Positions 43,301 to 54,712 of a DNA stretch of 64,000 nucleotides are shown here, in pieces; positions within the stretch are counted from its first letter, which is position 1; every line of letters starts with the position of its first letter. Where the stretch lies: assembly GCF_963169125.1 (NCBI RefSeq), contig NC_084795.1, forward strand, positions 138,485,701-138,549,700, given 5' to 3'. The notes under the pieces are model-generated. The model saw only the letters and a list, made by a program, of their open reading frames with translations, did no database searches and was not told where the DNA came from. Origin of the DNA: Humulus lupulus (taxonomy: Eukaryota > Streptophyta > Magnoliopsida > Rosales > Cannabaceae). A program made the translations under genes and the position numbers.

Positions 43301-44600
43301 ATACCTTCCACACGGGCGCCACGGGATCTACGTGATTGTCCCCTTCGGTGATCCCGGAGCATTCCACAATGAAGTCGGCTAGGGTTTGTCCCTTGATTGA
43401 GACTCTAGGAACGTAAGCTATATCGAATTGACTCAATTCCATAGCCCACTTCAAGAGTCTTCCTGATGACTTGGGTTTCTGCAACACTTGCCGCAAAGGG
43501 TGGTTGGTTAGAAATTTTATGGCGTGGGCTTGGAAGTAAGGCCGGAGCTTCTGGGATGCCATTAGCAGACAAAATGTCAACTTTTCAATTAAAGGATATC
43601 GTGACTCCGCCCCCAACAACCTCTTGCTCACGTAGTACACCGGGAGTTGGGTTTTCTCATCCTCCAGCACCAGTGTGGCATTGATCGCCTGTTCGGTCAC
43701 GGCCAAATAGAGGTATAGTGGCTCCCCATTCACCGGTTTTGCCAATATCGGTGCTTGGGCTAGATGCTCTTTCAGCTTTCGAAAAGCTTCTTCGCACTCG
43801 ACTGACCATTCGAAACGTTGGCCTCCCCAAAGAACATTGAAGATGGGATGCATTTGTCCGTGTCCTTCGAGACGAAACGGCTTAAGGCGGCTATCCGCCC
43901 GGTCAGACTTTGCACGTCTTTATGCTTCAGGGGAGAGGTCATTTCAATCAGTGCCTTAATCTTTTCTAGATTGGCTTCTATTCCTCAGAAACTCACTATG
44001 AACCCCAGGAACTTCCCGGATGCCACGTCGAAAGTGCATTTTTTGGGATTCAGTTTCATCCCATACTTTCAAATGATCGCGAAGGCCTCGGCCAGGTCGT
44101 CAGAATGTTTCCCAGAGGTTTTGGATTTGGCCAACATGTCATCAATATAGACCTCCATGTTCTGCCCCAGCTGGGCCCGAAACATTCGGTTGACGAGCCT
44201 CTGATAGGTGGCTCTGACGTTTTTGAGCCCGGAGGGCATGACGATGTAGCAGTATACCCCCTTGTCGGTTTGGAAACTGGTATGCTCTTGGTCTACTATA
44301 TGCATAGAGATCTGATTGTAGCCGGAGTATGCATCCATGAAACTCAAGATCTCATACTCGGACGTCGCATCCACCATCTGATCAATCCAGGGAAGCGGGA
44401 AGCACTCTTTAGGGCAAGCCTTGTTGAGATCCGTGAAATTGATGCATGTCCTCCAGGTCCCATTCGGCTTTGGTACCATAACTGGGTTGGCTAGCCATAC
44501 AGGATTTATAGCTTCGCGGATGAAGTTGATCGAAGATAGCTTTTCGACTTCTAGCTTGAGGACCTCGGCCCTTTCCATTCCCAAGGGCCTTCATTTTTGC
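43245..44600 (-). pseudogene. E pol: reverse transcriptase and first RNase H
   Basis: 44069-44584: NPVWLANPVMVPKPNGTWRT, NLNKACPKECFPLPWIDQMV (first residue D in this copy), FMDAYSGYNQISM, YQRLVNRMF, and YIDD in MEVYIDDMLAKSK. 43860-44068 (connection, KHKDVQSLTGRIAALSRFVS) is broken by stops. 43245-43853 holds RNase H: LPVYYVSKRLLGAESRYPLI, FLTNHPLRQVLQKPKSSGRL. The polymerase motif is intact but the frame is not. Confidence 0.88.
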
Positions 44601-44759
44601 TGGACCGGGGTTGCATGTTTATCGATGTTCAAGGCATGGCAGATGATGTTGCAGTCGATCCCCATCATATCCAAATGAGACCAGGCTAGGATATCCTGGT
44701 TCTCCTTTACATGGGCGACGATGGCGGCCCGGACCTCTACTGTCAGATTTTTCCCGACT

Positions 44760-45604
44760 TAGATTGCCCTAGTCGGGTCGGTGTCATTGATGCACACCTC
44801 TTCAATCTCGTCCATGGGCTCCAGTACGCGGTCCTCTCCTATCTGCGGGTCCAGCTCGTCCTCCTCCCAAACAATTCTTCCAGCTAGAGGAGGTGGAACC
44901 GGGTCAACGACTTCCTCATGGGGTTCCTCCCGGACCATGTAGATAGGCCGGTCAAACACGTGGTAGCATTTTCAGGCGCTCTTTTGATCTCCCCGGACTG
45001 TTCCCACCCCTCCATTATCGCAAGGGAATTTCATGCATAGATGACGGATGGAGGTGATAGCCCCGAACTTGACCAATGCGGGCCGATCGAAAATGATATT
45101 ATAAGCAGTGGGGCAGTCCACTACTACGAACGTGCAGAACTTGAACGAGCATTGTGTCTCGCTCCCTAAAGTTACGGGCAACTAGATTTTTCCCATAGGG
45201 AGTATCGCGTCCCCATTGAAGGTGTAGATCTGGGTTGGGCATGATGCCAGATCTGCTTCGTTCAAGCCAATTACGGCGAAGGCGGGCATGAACAGAATGT
45301 TGACAAAGCTTCCATCGTCCACCAACACCCAGGACACCAATTTATTGGCGATCTAGGCGACTATGACCAGAGGGTCATGATGCGGGAAATGGACATTACG
45401 GGCGTCATCTTCCATGAAGGGGATAGGGAGGTTCATCAGCCTCGAGCCCTGAGCTGGGGCCTGGACCAGAGCGCACACCTCCTGATCGTGGTCGAGCTCG
45501 CTAATGTAGCGCTTTTGATCATTCCGGGACGACCCTCCTAGATGAGGCCCGCCCGAGACTGCTGTCCCGAACGGGTAGGGCATTCCAGGCCCTGGTGCTT
45601 GCAC
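44760..45604 (-). pseudogene. E protease and acidic linker
   Basis: 45353-45604 ends VHFPHHDPLVIVA-stop. The next segment has the protease active-site area SWVLVDDGSFVNILF at about 45290-45340. 44972-45181 is the protease C-terminal half (TAYNIIFDRPALVKFGAITS). 44759-44959 is the Glu/Pro-rich linker to RT (DELDPQIGEDRVLEPMDEIE). Stops lie at about 45184, 44969 and 44757. Confidence 0.82.
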
Positions 45605-45649
45605 AGCAGTGACCCCCTGAGGGGCCTATGCTGCCAGACCCTTTGCATA

Positions 45650-47904
45650 TCCTCCCTAAGGCGGACATGCTCCAGGTGCACCCGGGACCGTGGATTGTCC
45701 GGGGACTGCTGACAAGCCCAGGACTCCCGCGGGCATCCTGATCCACTGGTGGAGATGCCCCAACTTGATCAAATTCTCGATCTCATCCTTGAGCTGTCGG
45801 CATTCTTCAGTCATGTGGCCCACCTCCCTATGGTAAGTGCACCATTTGCTGGTGTCTCTCAGATTCCTTCTTCCTTTAAACATGGGGGTAGGCTTCCAGT
45901 AATGAACCGCCTTTTCCGTTGCCAGGAAGATGTTCTCCCTGGTGTCCACCAAGTTGGTGTACTCCGAATACTGGGGCTCATAGCTCCTCTTTCCTTTCTT
46001 AGCCGACTCAGACTGGTTATGGCCCTTTCCATATCTCTTCCCCCGGGAAGGGTTTACAGTCGCCTCAGTTCCCCCCGCCTGGGACGGCTGGGCTCCGACA
46101 AGGGCAGCGCTGTACCCGATCAGTGTGGCTCCGTATCCAGAAAAATGGGTGGACTGGACCGGGGCATACCCCAAAGAGGCAGGACCATACACTGTGGGCG
46201 TGGTGAAGGTCATCCCAGGCGCGGCTGCCGATCTTGGGGCAATCGGGGGAGCGATGTATTGCTGTGCCGAAAACTGCTCCCCGTATCCCGGAAATGCTTA
46301 GGCATTAGGCTGAGGTACCGGCTGCCATCCGAACGCCTGGATTTGGGCCTCTTCCCAGTTAATGAATCCTTGGGCCCTCCTTATGAACTCCTCTAGGGTA
46401 GCCGCCTTGCTATGCTGCATATCATCCTAGAGGGGGGACCCGGCCCGGATCTTGGATTGAAGCGCCACCAGGCATTGCCCATCGTCCACCTTGGTCTTGG
46501 TGGCCTCTTCGGTGAAACGCTGGATGTAGGATCTCAATGTCTCCACGGGGAGCTATTTAATGTTGGCGAGGGCACTGATTTGCATGTCCATTCTCATGGC
46601 GGCCACAAACTGTTTGTGAAATGCCGACTGTAGTCCTGACCAGGATTGGATGGATCCTGACTTGAGTCTCTTCCACCATTCTTCTGTAGGCCCGCCTAGA
46701 GTGATTGTAAAACAAAGGCATTTGCCATCGTCACTGACATGGGCCACGATCATTAATCGGTTATACCAGGACAGATGATCCCGGGGGTCGGTGTTCCCGG
46801 TGTAGGCAGTTAGACTTGGCATCTTGAATCCCTTGGGGAGCACACCGCCCAGAATGTGCCTCGCACAGGGCTCCTTGTCCTCCTCGTCGGAATCAGTGTC
46901 TGCTCCTTCATGTTTACGGACCAAGCGGTCCGTGACCTTTTTCAGGGCAGCCAATTGCTCCATGAGTTGCCTAGCCATACCATCTTCTAAGGGAACCCTC
47001 TCATTCCTCCTATCTCGGGGGCGGATCTTTTCCTTGCGGGCCTGCTCCTTTTGGGCATTCAGCCCATCGCGCAGGTCTACCCGAGATGTATCATCCCCAA
47101 AGCTGAGGGCATGATGCTCATCATTACGCGGGTGCTCCCGGCGACTTTTTTTCACTGAAGCGCTGGGATGCAAAGACCACTCCCGTCCGGCCTACCCCAG
47201 GGCATACCGGGGCCTGGTACCCTGTGGCCGCGTCCCTTGCGGATTGGTCAGGTGGCCCTATCCTAGGACTGGGCGCACCTTCTCTTTCCTAGGGAGCGGC
47301 CGGGGATGGGTCTCGGCTCTCTGGACGAGAGGGTTTTTCCTCAAGGAGTTTGCCCTGGCGTTCCTTTTCTCTCGGTCCGAGTTTCCTGGGCCTTGCTCGG
47401 GAGCTTGTCCTAGAGGAGGGATCGGCCTCGCATCCTCAGGGGCGCCGTTTCTGGCCTGCGGAGCGGGCGGTTGCGTTCCTGAAGGCGGGACAGCTGGGGG
47501 AATGGTCGCCGGACCCTGGGCGACTATGAAAGCCTGCAAGGCTTGGAGGGACTCTTGCATCCGTTGAGTAGCCTCCGTCTGTTCAGCAATCCTGGCTTCT
47601 TGGTCCAGGACTTGCTGCCTCAGTTTAGTCACCTCCGGATCCTCCTAGTTGGGGTCCACTCCTTCTGGGATCTTGGGATCCTCAGCCTCGTCGTGGTATT
47701 CCACCTCATTCTCCTCCTCTTCCTCATAGTAGTCCTCCTCTTACTCCGCTCCACCTTCATAGTTCTGCGACTCGTCAGGCTGGGACACCTGATGAGGAGT
47801 GTCCTCAGGTGGACTGTGAGGAAGAGGTTGGGTGGGCAGTGGCTCTCCATTGCCCTGCTCTTAGTTAGTAGGGTCTCGAAAGTGGTGTGTCTTGTGTTCA
47901 CCAT
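45650..47904 (-). pseudogene. E gag
   Basis: The start at 47904 (MVNTRHTTFETLLTKSRAM) is frameshifted within about 90 residues. 47258-47632 is a coiled coil (LRQQVLDQEARIAEQTEATQ) plus a Pro-rich stretch. 46553-47173 is the capsid core (HILGGVLPKGFKMPSLTAYT, GPTEEWWKRLKSGSIQSWSG). 45656-46213 carries the Tat-type zinc motif CTYHREVGHMTEECRQLKDE. Stops at about 46550, 46430 and 46300 fit C-to-T changes in Gln/Trp codons. Gag packages element RNA. Confidence 0.85.
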
Positions 47905-47941
47905 GGTTGCAGATGTTTGAGGTCAACTCTAGCTTTCTCAG

Positions 47942-47960
47942 GCTCTCAATGAAAGCACCA
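47942..47960 (-). other. E primer binding site
   Basis: Minus strand TGGTGCTTTCATTGAGAGC, three bases from the LTR, same as B. Confidence 0.72.
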
Positions 47961-47963
47961 AAA

Positions 47964-48896
47964 TGTTTACCGAGTTTTTCAGAAACTACAATAATAAAAG
48001 ATATGAGAGATTAAGGAGAAAGAGTTTAGAAGTTGTAAGCACGATTTTTACGTGGTTGGGGCGTTAATGAGCCTTAGTCCACGAGACAGTTGTATTAGAG
48101 CTTAGAGAATCTACAACAATGGAGTTTTCTACAAGTTTCAGCAGAGTAACTGTATACATGCTAGAAAAGACCCCCTTTCCTCAGTGCCCTACTACATGTA
48201 TTTATAGGTTCACAAATGCACTGGGCTTGGGCCGGGCTGACCCGGGCCCAATAAAGGTATAAATACTACTGGCCTCTCTACTGGAAGCCCAATACAAACG
48301 ATTAAAACATAAAAAAAAATACATTAATCTGAGCCCACTGGGCCAACCCAAACCAGATCTGTCATGCGACAAACTGGAGCTTTGGTCTGGGCATCTCGAG
48401 TTATGAGGCAGATTCAAGGGACAAGATCGGTCAGAGTAGTGGCGGCGCAGGTCTGAACCAAAGGCGTACAATCCCGAGGTAGCCTTTTCATCAGGTGAAA
48501 CGTGGGGACAACCTCCATGCTTCATGGGACAAAGTCAGGTTCATGGATGCTTCATCTTGCCAACCTCGGAGAACCGACCCGGGTTTGTTTACCCACGTCC
48601 CCCTCTGTTCGTCAAGGTCCTGTACCGTTTACCATGGACCCGGATCATTTACCAGGAGCCCGGACCGTTTACCAGGCTTCGAGATCATTCACTTCGATCC
48701 CGACTGTTATCCAGAAGCCACTCATACTATCTCCCGAACGACCCTCCCCGGACGCCCTTTGGGCCTTGCCTAGACTTGGGCTACCGACGTCTATTTTACT
48801 CTTTGCCAAACGGGCCCGGGCCGGGCTCAAACTCATTCGGGCGGCCCGAGGGCTTGAAGCGTGGACCCGGGCGCCTGGAAGAAAATGGGGATAATA
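47964..48896 (-). repeat. E 5' LTR (933 bp)
   Basis: TGTTTACCGAG...GGATAATA (the end CA has become TA). Minus-strand TATA CTATAAATACATG at about 48197-48210, R/U5 'acgtggttggggcgtt' at about 48050. Repeats of the 'gtttaccatggacccgg' type at 48625-48690 are absent from the deleted 3' LTR. Confidence 0.9.
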
Positions 48897-48901
48897 GTAA
48901 T
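48897..48901. repeat. Target site duplication GTAAT (right) of E
   Basis: Copy of 35918-35922. The following attccacaat is the reverse complement of attgtggaat, which precedes the left copy. Confidence 0.88.
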
Positions 48902-48970
48902 ATTCCACAATCTAATGTAATCTATTGGACATTTATTTTTTAAAATATATAGGGAAATTTTATAATAGGG

Positions 48971-49346
48971 GTGCTAGTTTAGCATACCGTAGGGGCATTT
49001 CTATTTTCGGTATGTATAGAAATTATAACCTAAATTATTTTATATAATGATGTATATTGTAGTTATATTAGGCACCCTACCAGTTTTCAAAAAATTCTAA
49101 ATACTTTACAATGTCAAAAATTAAAGTTCCAAATGGTTAGTTGCACGCTAACTTATAAAAAACACACGCGTGCAATTTACTGTTTGAACTTTGTTTTGAG
49201 TATCGTAAATTATTCAGTATTTCTTGAAAACTGGTGAGATGTCTACTATAACTATAATGTACAACGTCATATAAAAAAATTTGTGTTATAATTTCTCTAC
49301 ATGCCAGAAACAGAATCACCCCTACGGAGAGGAGCTAAACTAGCAC
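48971..49346. mobile_element. Foldback MITE with near-full-length inverted arms (376 bp)
   Basis: Terminal GTGCTAGTTTAGC at the left is repeated in inverse at the right (GCTAAACTAGCAC). Inner blocks also pair: 'atagaaattataacctaaat' (left, about 49015) with its inverse near 49285; 'ttatataatgatgtatattg' with its inverse; 'accagttttcaaaaaattct' (left, about 49080) with its inverse near 49225. Arms are about 170 bp each with a short loop. I found no convincing TSD. Probably a non-autonomous DNA transposon that could form hairpin RNA. Confidence 0.75.
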
Positions 49347-49372
49347 ATGCTGCAAAAAAAACATGTAAGAAC

Positions 49373-49990
49373 TGTTGACGCGGTTTTTCGCCAACAATGG
49401 ATTAAGAAATCCGACAATAGAGATATTAGGCTTTTTGCTAAACCGTAATGGAACAAATAAAAAATATCACACATGTTTACGTTGTTCAATGGTTAAAATT
49501 CACCTAGTCCACATGACAATCTTATTGATCTATTTAGGACTTTGTCGCTCCCTTTTTCTGTCCACTCCCCTGGTATTTATAGAGGATTCCTCTAGACAGT
49601 TTTGGGTAACTACGCACATAAACATGACAAATAATAAATTTGGGTAACTTCCCATTTACATAAGGATGTGATTGCCTACAGAATTTACATTTTTTATCTC
49701 ACGTAATAAATGTGTAATAAAATATGGGTCTTTATGAGGTGTATAAAGAATCTCCCAGTCTTTGGGATCTTTCACTATGCACCATGACTAGGCTTTCGCA
49801 AACTGAACATTTTTTTCAAGGTGGATGTCGAAGAACTAACCTAACCTAACACGGGCTAAGTTCAGAGTTTCTAGAAGGCGATTTGGCCGTCAAACATCTC
49901 GAACTAAGTTGTTGGTGCAAGAGGCGATCTGGAGATTATATCGTTGTCGTAAGTTGTCAAGTTTGACTCGAGCTGCTCACTCTAGAGTTA
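49373..49990 (-). repeat. LTR remnant or solo LTR, Tat-type (right limit uncertain)
   Basis: Begins TGTTGACGCGGTTTTTCGCC, like the B LTR start, and has a minus-strand TATA (CCTCTATAAATACC) at about 49569-49582. No PBS, coding or partner LTR was found. The end and target duplication are not clear. Confidence 0.5.
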
Positions 49991-52497
49991 GCTAGATGTT
50001 CTATCTGTAAACTTTCTACATGTACTTGTGTGCCAGCTATACCATGTGCTGAGTAATTTAGTTCATATTTATTTTGGGGTACAATAAAAACAAATACAAA
50101 TAATATAAGATAACAACATTTCTTTTGCGGGCGATTATTTTCTCTTATTTTCCAGTGTTGTTTAACATTACTGATCATCTAAATCATATGATTCTTTTTA
50201 AAACAAAAAAGATAAAAAAAAAAAAAAAAAAAAAAAGTGATGCTCATTAACCATCATGGGAAGACTTTCTGATGTTACATTACATATGTATAACATGAAA
50301 AGAAATAGAAAAGACATGAAGAAAGCTGCTCATTTCATAGACAATAATAGATAGATCAGCCGAAGTCTGTGCATAATCTGGTCTGGTCCTCCATCTGACT
50401 TGGCTGATAAGTATTTGTAGTCTCCTAATTCTTAAGTGGGTCGGGCCCCCACTTGTTATATTTTTTTTTTCTTTGGAGTTTGAACAATAATAGATATTTA
50501 GAGCACTCCCAGCACCTCATTTACTTTATCATTTAACATATATCACAAAAACTCTATTTTCTTTATTTTATATAGAATTTTTATAGTACACCATATAATT
50601 TTTTTTATATTTTTCTTTACTTTATTTAAGTATTATATCTTCTAAAAAAATAGAAAGAAATAGAAAGATAAATAATATAAAAAATAATTAATTAGAAAGA
50701 TAAAGGAATAAAATAATGAAAAAAATACTTAAAGGAAGTTTATCATTTCTCTAGTGTAGAGATAAAAATGAAAAAAAAAATAGAAATACTCTGAAATAGA
50801 AAACTAATTTAGAAGGTTCTTCAAACTATTGAAGAATAATCTAATTTGAAGGAGTAGAACCATGAGACACTAATTCCTTGCTCACTTGTTTTATCTCCAC
50901 GTGGCAATTTTAATAAGACAAACGAACATCGTCCAACTGTTCGTCGTTCTGTGCCGCTGTCAGCGCTTCAGAATCAGAGCATCCAAAGTAAGCAAAGCAC
51001 CTTCATCACTCACCCACCTACCTCACACCACCACTTCCTCTCTCTTTTTATTTATTTATATATAATAATAAGGACCAAAATAAAGGTATTAGTTTACTAT
51101 TAAGAAAAAGACCATATTGCAATAATATAATATCTCTACCACCAAGATATTCTGATTTGTCGACGCTAATACAATATCTTATTATGGTAATTTTTCTAAT
51201 GATTTACATTCGTGTATTATGGTTACAAAACCCTGCAAAAGTTACCACACGTGCAGTTAAAATTTAAGCATTGTCCTATTTTCTTTACTTTTAACCTTTT
51301 CCTCCCCATTGTTTATATATTATATAAGCATAAGATCCTCACAATCTATCACAATGCTCTGATCATTTTGTCAGATAATGAAAACTTAAAACCAAAAAGA
51401 AAACATTCTGATTAATTTAGAGATATAATATTGCACACTTGCTCTGCTTCAACCTGAATTTGAAGGAACAAGATAATTTTGTTTCATAAGAGGAGAGAGT
51501 CACATTATTAGAGCATAACCCACGTGTTTATCTCATTGGAACTTTTGGTCAAACTTGTTAAAAATATCTCTCATATCATTGTGAGACGAAAATATGAGAG
51601 AGGCTAGGCCTCGGAATAATAATGATGAAATTAAGTACTTGTGGTTGTGGTGATCATTTCTAATTAATTTAATACAACTTGGTTCCCCAAATCTCAATCA
51701 ACTGGATTCTGATCAAAGATAAATCTTTAATAATTTCAACTGACTATACCTCTTATTATAACTTTATTTCCCACTTCAGATTGCCTGTCTATGTATCCCA
51801 GTATATAATTAACCTCGTTCATGCAATTATCTATATATATTTAATTAAAAGTTAGTGAAAGTCTACAGCTACATTACCTGACCATGTCACGGACCAATCA
51901 GATATATTTCCATATATTTTTATTTTTCTATTACAATTTTACTTTTGACGGGTATTATCAATCATGTAAGGGTGGGTTCAAGGAACTATTCATCATGAGT
52001 CGTACAAAACCTGTTAGATAATATATTATATTCAATGCACGTAAGGAAAAAAAACCAAATATAATTCTATGCAAAATATTCAATTGACAAGTGTTAATAA
52101 AACTAATGTTACAATTCAATAACATAAAATAGAAAGATATAGAATAACAAAAACAAAAGAATAAAAGAATAAAAATAACAAAAATAAGAACACAATTTCT
52201 CACATAATCAAAATATAGAATAATGAGGATCATCAATTCAAAACATTTGTCCAAAACCCAATATTCTATAAGCACTGAGGAATTTCTCAAGGAAATAATT
52301 TTCTGGAATTATCAAGCATCTATGGTGTATTTTCTAGCCAAATACTTTGTGGATAGAAAATGGTGTCTTACAAGTGAGCAATAGACTCATATTTATAGAG
52401 TTTTGAGACACACTTTGAATTTCAAATTCCACCAACCCCATGATTATTACCAATATTAATTGGATCTTTATGAAATTAAAAAGAAATTTTGGGAGTT
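49991..52497. other. AT-rich intergenic sequence, no gene seen
   Basis: No ORF with coding character on either strand. It has an A24 tract at 50214-50237. The block 51960-52497 has a minus-strand TATA-like motif (catatttatagag at about 52390) and might be part of an older LTR into which the copia element went, but no partner was recognised. Confidence 0.6.
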
Positions 52498-52502
52498 ACA
52501 TG
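52498..52502. repeat. Target site duplication ACATG of copia element
   Basis: ACATG here and at 56372-56376, exactly flanking the LTR pair. Confidence 0.9.
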
Positions 52503-52726
52503 TATTAGATTTATTTCTAGTCTCTTAGGCCTTTTATTTACTTCTTTACTATTATAATTATTTTCTATCTTGTTGACTCAGTCAACCTCTTGTTATCAGT
52601 TAGACTATTTTCTTGTTTTACTTCTTTGGCTGTCTTTCGGGTATATATACCCATTTCTCTGTCGCTTTGTAATATAATACTTTCTAATATCAACACTTAT
52701 TTTTGTTCATTTCTCTCTCCGTGTTA
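52503..52726 (+). repeat. Copia 5' LTR (224 bp)
   Basis: TATTAGATTT...CCGTGTTA, with a TATA region (ggtatatatacccat) at about 52639-52653 and the transcription-terminal region after it. The terminal dinucleotides are TA/TA rather than TG/CA, the same in both LTRs. Confidence 0.92.
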
Positions 52727-52738
52727 TGGTACCAGAGC
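52727..52738 (+). other. Copia primer binding site
   Basis: TGGTACCAGAGC directly after the LTR, one base off the canonical initiator-Met complement TGGTATCAGAGC. Confidence 0.85.
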
Positions 52739-52942
52739 GGGAAAGAAAGCTTTCCCTGTGATTTTCTGTTATCGATCTTCCCCAGTAACGTCGTGCATCT
52801 TTCTTCCGGCGACTGGTGTTTTCACTTTCATCTCTTCTATTTTTCGTTTCTTTTTCTAATTTCTTTTTAGTTCTGTTCTTGATTTCATCCGCTTGTACTC
52901 TGATTCTCCTTCTTCCACGAAGTATTCTTCTGTTCATCAACC

Positions 52943-54712
52943 ATGTCCAACGCTCCAAGTTCTAGCGATGATGTTTCCTCTGCCTCTGAAGCATCTCAGG
53001 AGACCGAAATGACTACTCAGCCTACTTCTGCCGCTCCTTCACAAACACCGCTTGAGGATCCTTCCAATCCATACTATTTGCACCATGCCGACAACCCTGG
53101 AAATATACTGGTGTCTCAATTACTCACAGGTCAGGATAATTACCCCTCTTGGAGCAGAGCCATGCGCCTATCCATTTCGGTCAATAATAAAATTGGTTTT
53201 CTTGATGGGTCTATTCCCTAGCCCTCTATCTCTAATACTGCTCTCTATAATGCTTGGTTTCGTAATAACAACATAGTAATTTCATGGATTCTTAATTCTG
53301 TCTCCAAAGAAATTTCTGCTAGCATCCTCTATGATGAGTTGGCTGCCGAAATTTGGCGTGATCTCCGGGTTCGTTTTCAACGCAGTAATGGGCCTCATAT
53401 TTTCAATCTTCGCAAAGAATTGATGAACCTCAAGCAAGATGTTCAATCGGTCAGTATTTATTATACTAGACTGAAAACCATTTGGGAAGAATTAACAACC
53501 TACAGACCTTCATGCACCTGCAACAATTGTTCTTGCGGAGGTGTCAAGAAACTCCAAGAACATCATCATATGGAATACATTATGTCATTCCTCATGGGCC
53601 TTACAGATTCCTATTCACAGGTCCGAAGTAACATACTCCTTATGGACCCTCTCCCAGATTTGAGTCGTGTTTTTCACTTGGTGTCCCAGGAAGAAAATCA
53701 ACGTGGTACTGCTCCACCAAATGCTTCAGTCCTGTCCCCTTCCATGGCTTTTGCTTTCACTGGTAACAAATCTTCTAATCAGAGATTTGATTCTCATGCT
53801 TCAAGATCATTTCCCCCATGCAAAAATCGTCCCTTTTGCACCCACTGTAATGTTCTTGGTCACACCATTGAGAAGTGCTACAAACTTCATGGTTATCCCC
53901 CTGGATATAACAAGCCCAAACAGCAAAAAGAAGCTTCAGCGAATCAATTTCAGACCTCTGAGGACACTCCTTCTTCTATCCAAGAACACAACACCTTTCT
54001 CCCTCAACTCAATCCAACTCAATATCAACAATTACTTAATCTCCTTGCTGCTAATTCTCCTGGTATGACATCTTTGGACCCTTCTTCTTCTTCCAGCAAT
54101 TCAGGTATTATTTTCTCTACACATACTTCTTCCCCTTTATTAGATTCATGGATATTAGACTCCGGTGCTACAAGACATATATGCTCTAACATTTCTTTGT
54201 TTCAAACTCTGAGTCCTACTGTTCCTACCACACTCATTTTGCCTAATCTCACCAAAATAATAGTTTATCAATGTGGCACTATTCCTATCAATACAAATCT
54301 TACTCTTACAGAAGTTTTATATGTTCCATCTTTCAAATACAACATAATTTTCGTAAGTTTTTTACTTAGCAATAGCCCACTTTCCCTGTATTTTAATTCA
54401 GATTCATTTCACTTGCAGGACCCAATCACCAAGAGGATGATTGGAATCGGCAAGCATAGCAATGGATTGTACATTCTTGACAACACTATCACTACTATCC
54501 CTATTTTCTCTGTTTCTGCTGAGACTTGGCATTCTAGGCTAGGATATCTCTCTAATAAATGTCTAGATCTATTAAGTAAAGACATACATTGTGATGTTTC
54601 TCAATTACATAAACATTCTCCTTGTTTTGTTTGTCCATTAGCTAAACAAAAGAAATTACCATTTCCTAATAAAAGAAATTACCTGGTCTATTGTCCCATT
54701 ACCCCCACATAA
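52943..54712 (+). pseudogene. Copia gag, zinc knuckle, protease and pre-integrase domain
   Basis: One reading frame from ATG 52943 with a single TAG at 53219-53221 (GSIP-stop-PSIS). Gag core: DNYPSWSRAMRLSISVNNKI, RDLRVRFQRSNGPHIFNLRK, and the CTCNNCSCGG insert. CCHC zinc knuckle CTHCNVLGHTIEKC (about residue 315). Protease DSGA in SWILDSGATRHICS. GAG_pre-integrs block WHSRLGYLSNKCLDLL with CFVCPLAKQKKLPFP. The frame runs off into 18 spurious codons after 54675, where the integrase core has been deleted. Without the stop it would be a normal copia N-terminal polyprotein. Confidence 0.9.

Larger units (their letters stand above)
35923..48896 (-). mobile_element. E: Tat-lineage Ty3/gypsy element with an antisense extra gene
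   Basis: A 13-kb element bounded by LTRs and a GTAAT duplication. Minus-strand order: 5' LTR (47964-48896), PBS (47942-47960), gag (45650-47904), protease (44760-45604), RT and RNase H (43245-44600), archaeal-type RNase H and integrase (41812-43300), a non-coding stretch, a plus-strand spliced gene (37017-40602), polypurine tract (36433-36446), 3' LTR (35923-36432). Pol shows many CAG/TGG-to-stop changes. Length and plan fit Tat elements that carry additional ORFs. Confidence 0.9.
15830..48950 (+). mobile_element. L1-type LINE fragmentary copy, interrupted three times
   Basis: Plus-strand pieces in correct order: endonuclease (15905-16603), first half of RT (33609-34211), second half of RT, Cys/His and RNase H regions (34591-35922), and a short 3' tail (48897-~48950). 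The intervening blocks are the A/B gypsy complex, an AT-rich insertion (34212-34590) and element E. About 0.7 kb of coding expected between endonuclease and RT is missing at the A/B junction. No ORF1 was recognised, so the 5' end is truncated. Confidence 0.82.

Noticed and set aside
50214..50237. A24 tract as the tail of a LINE or SINE
   Set aside because: No retroposon body or target duplication was recognisable upstream.
50460..50780. Possible hAT-type MITE beginning gagcactcccagc
   Set aside because: The motif resembles known MITE ends, but I found no matching inverted end or target duplication.
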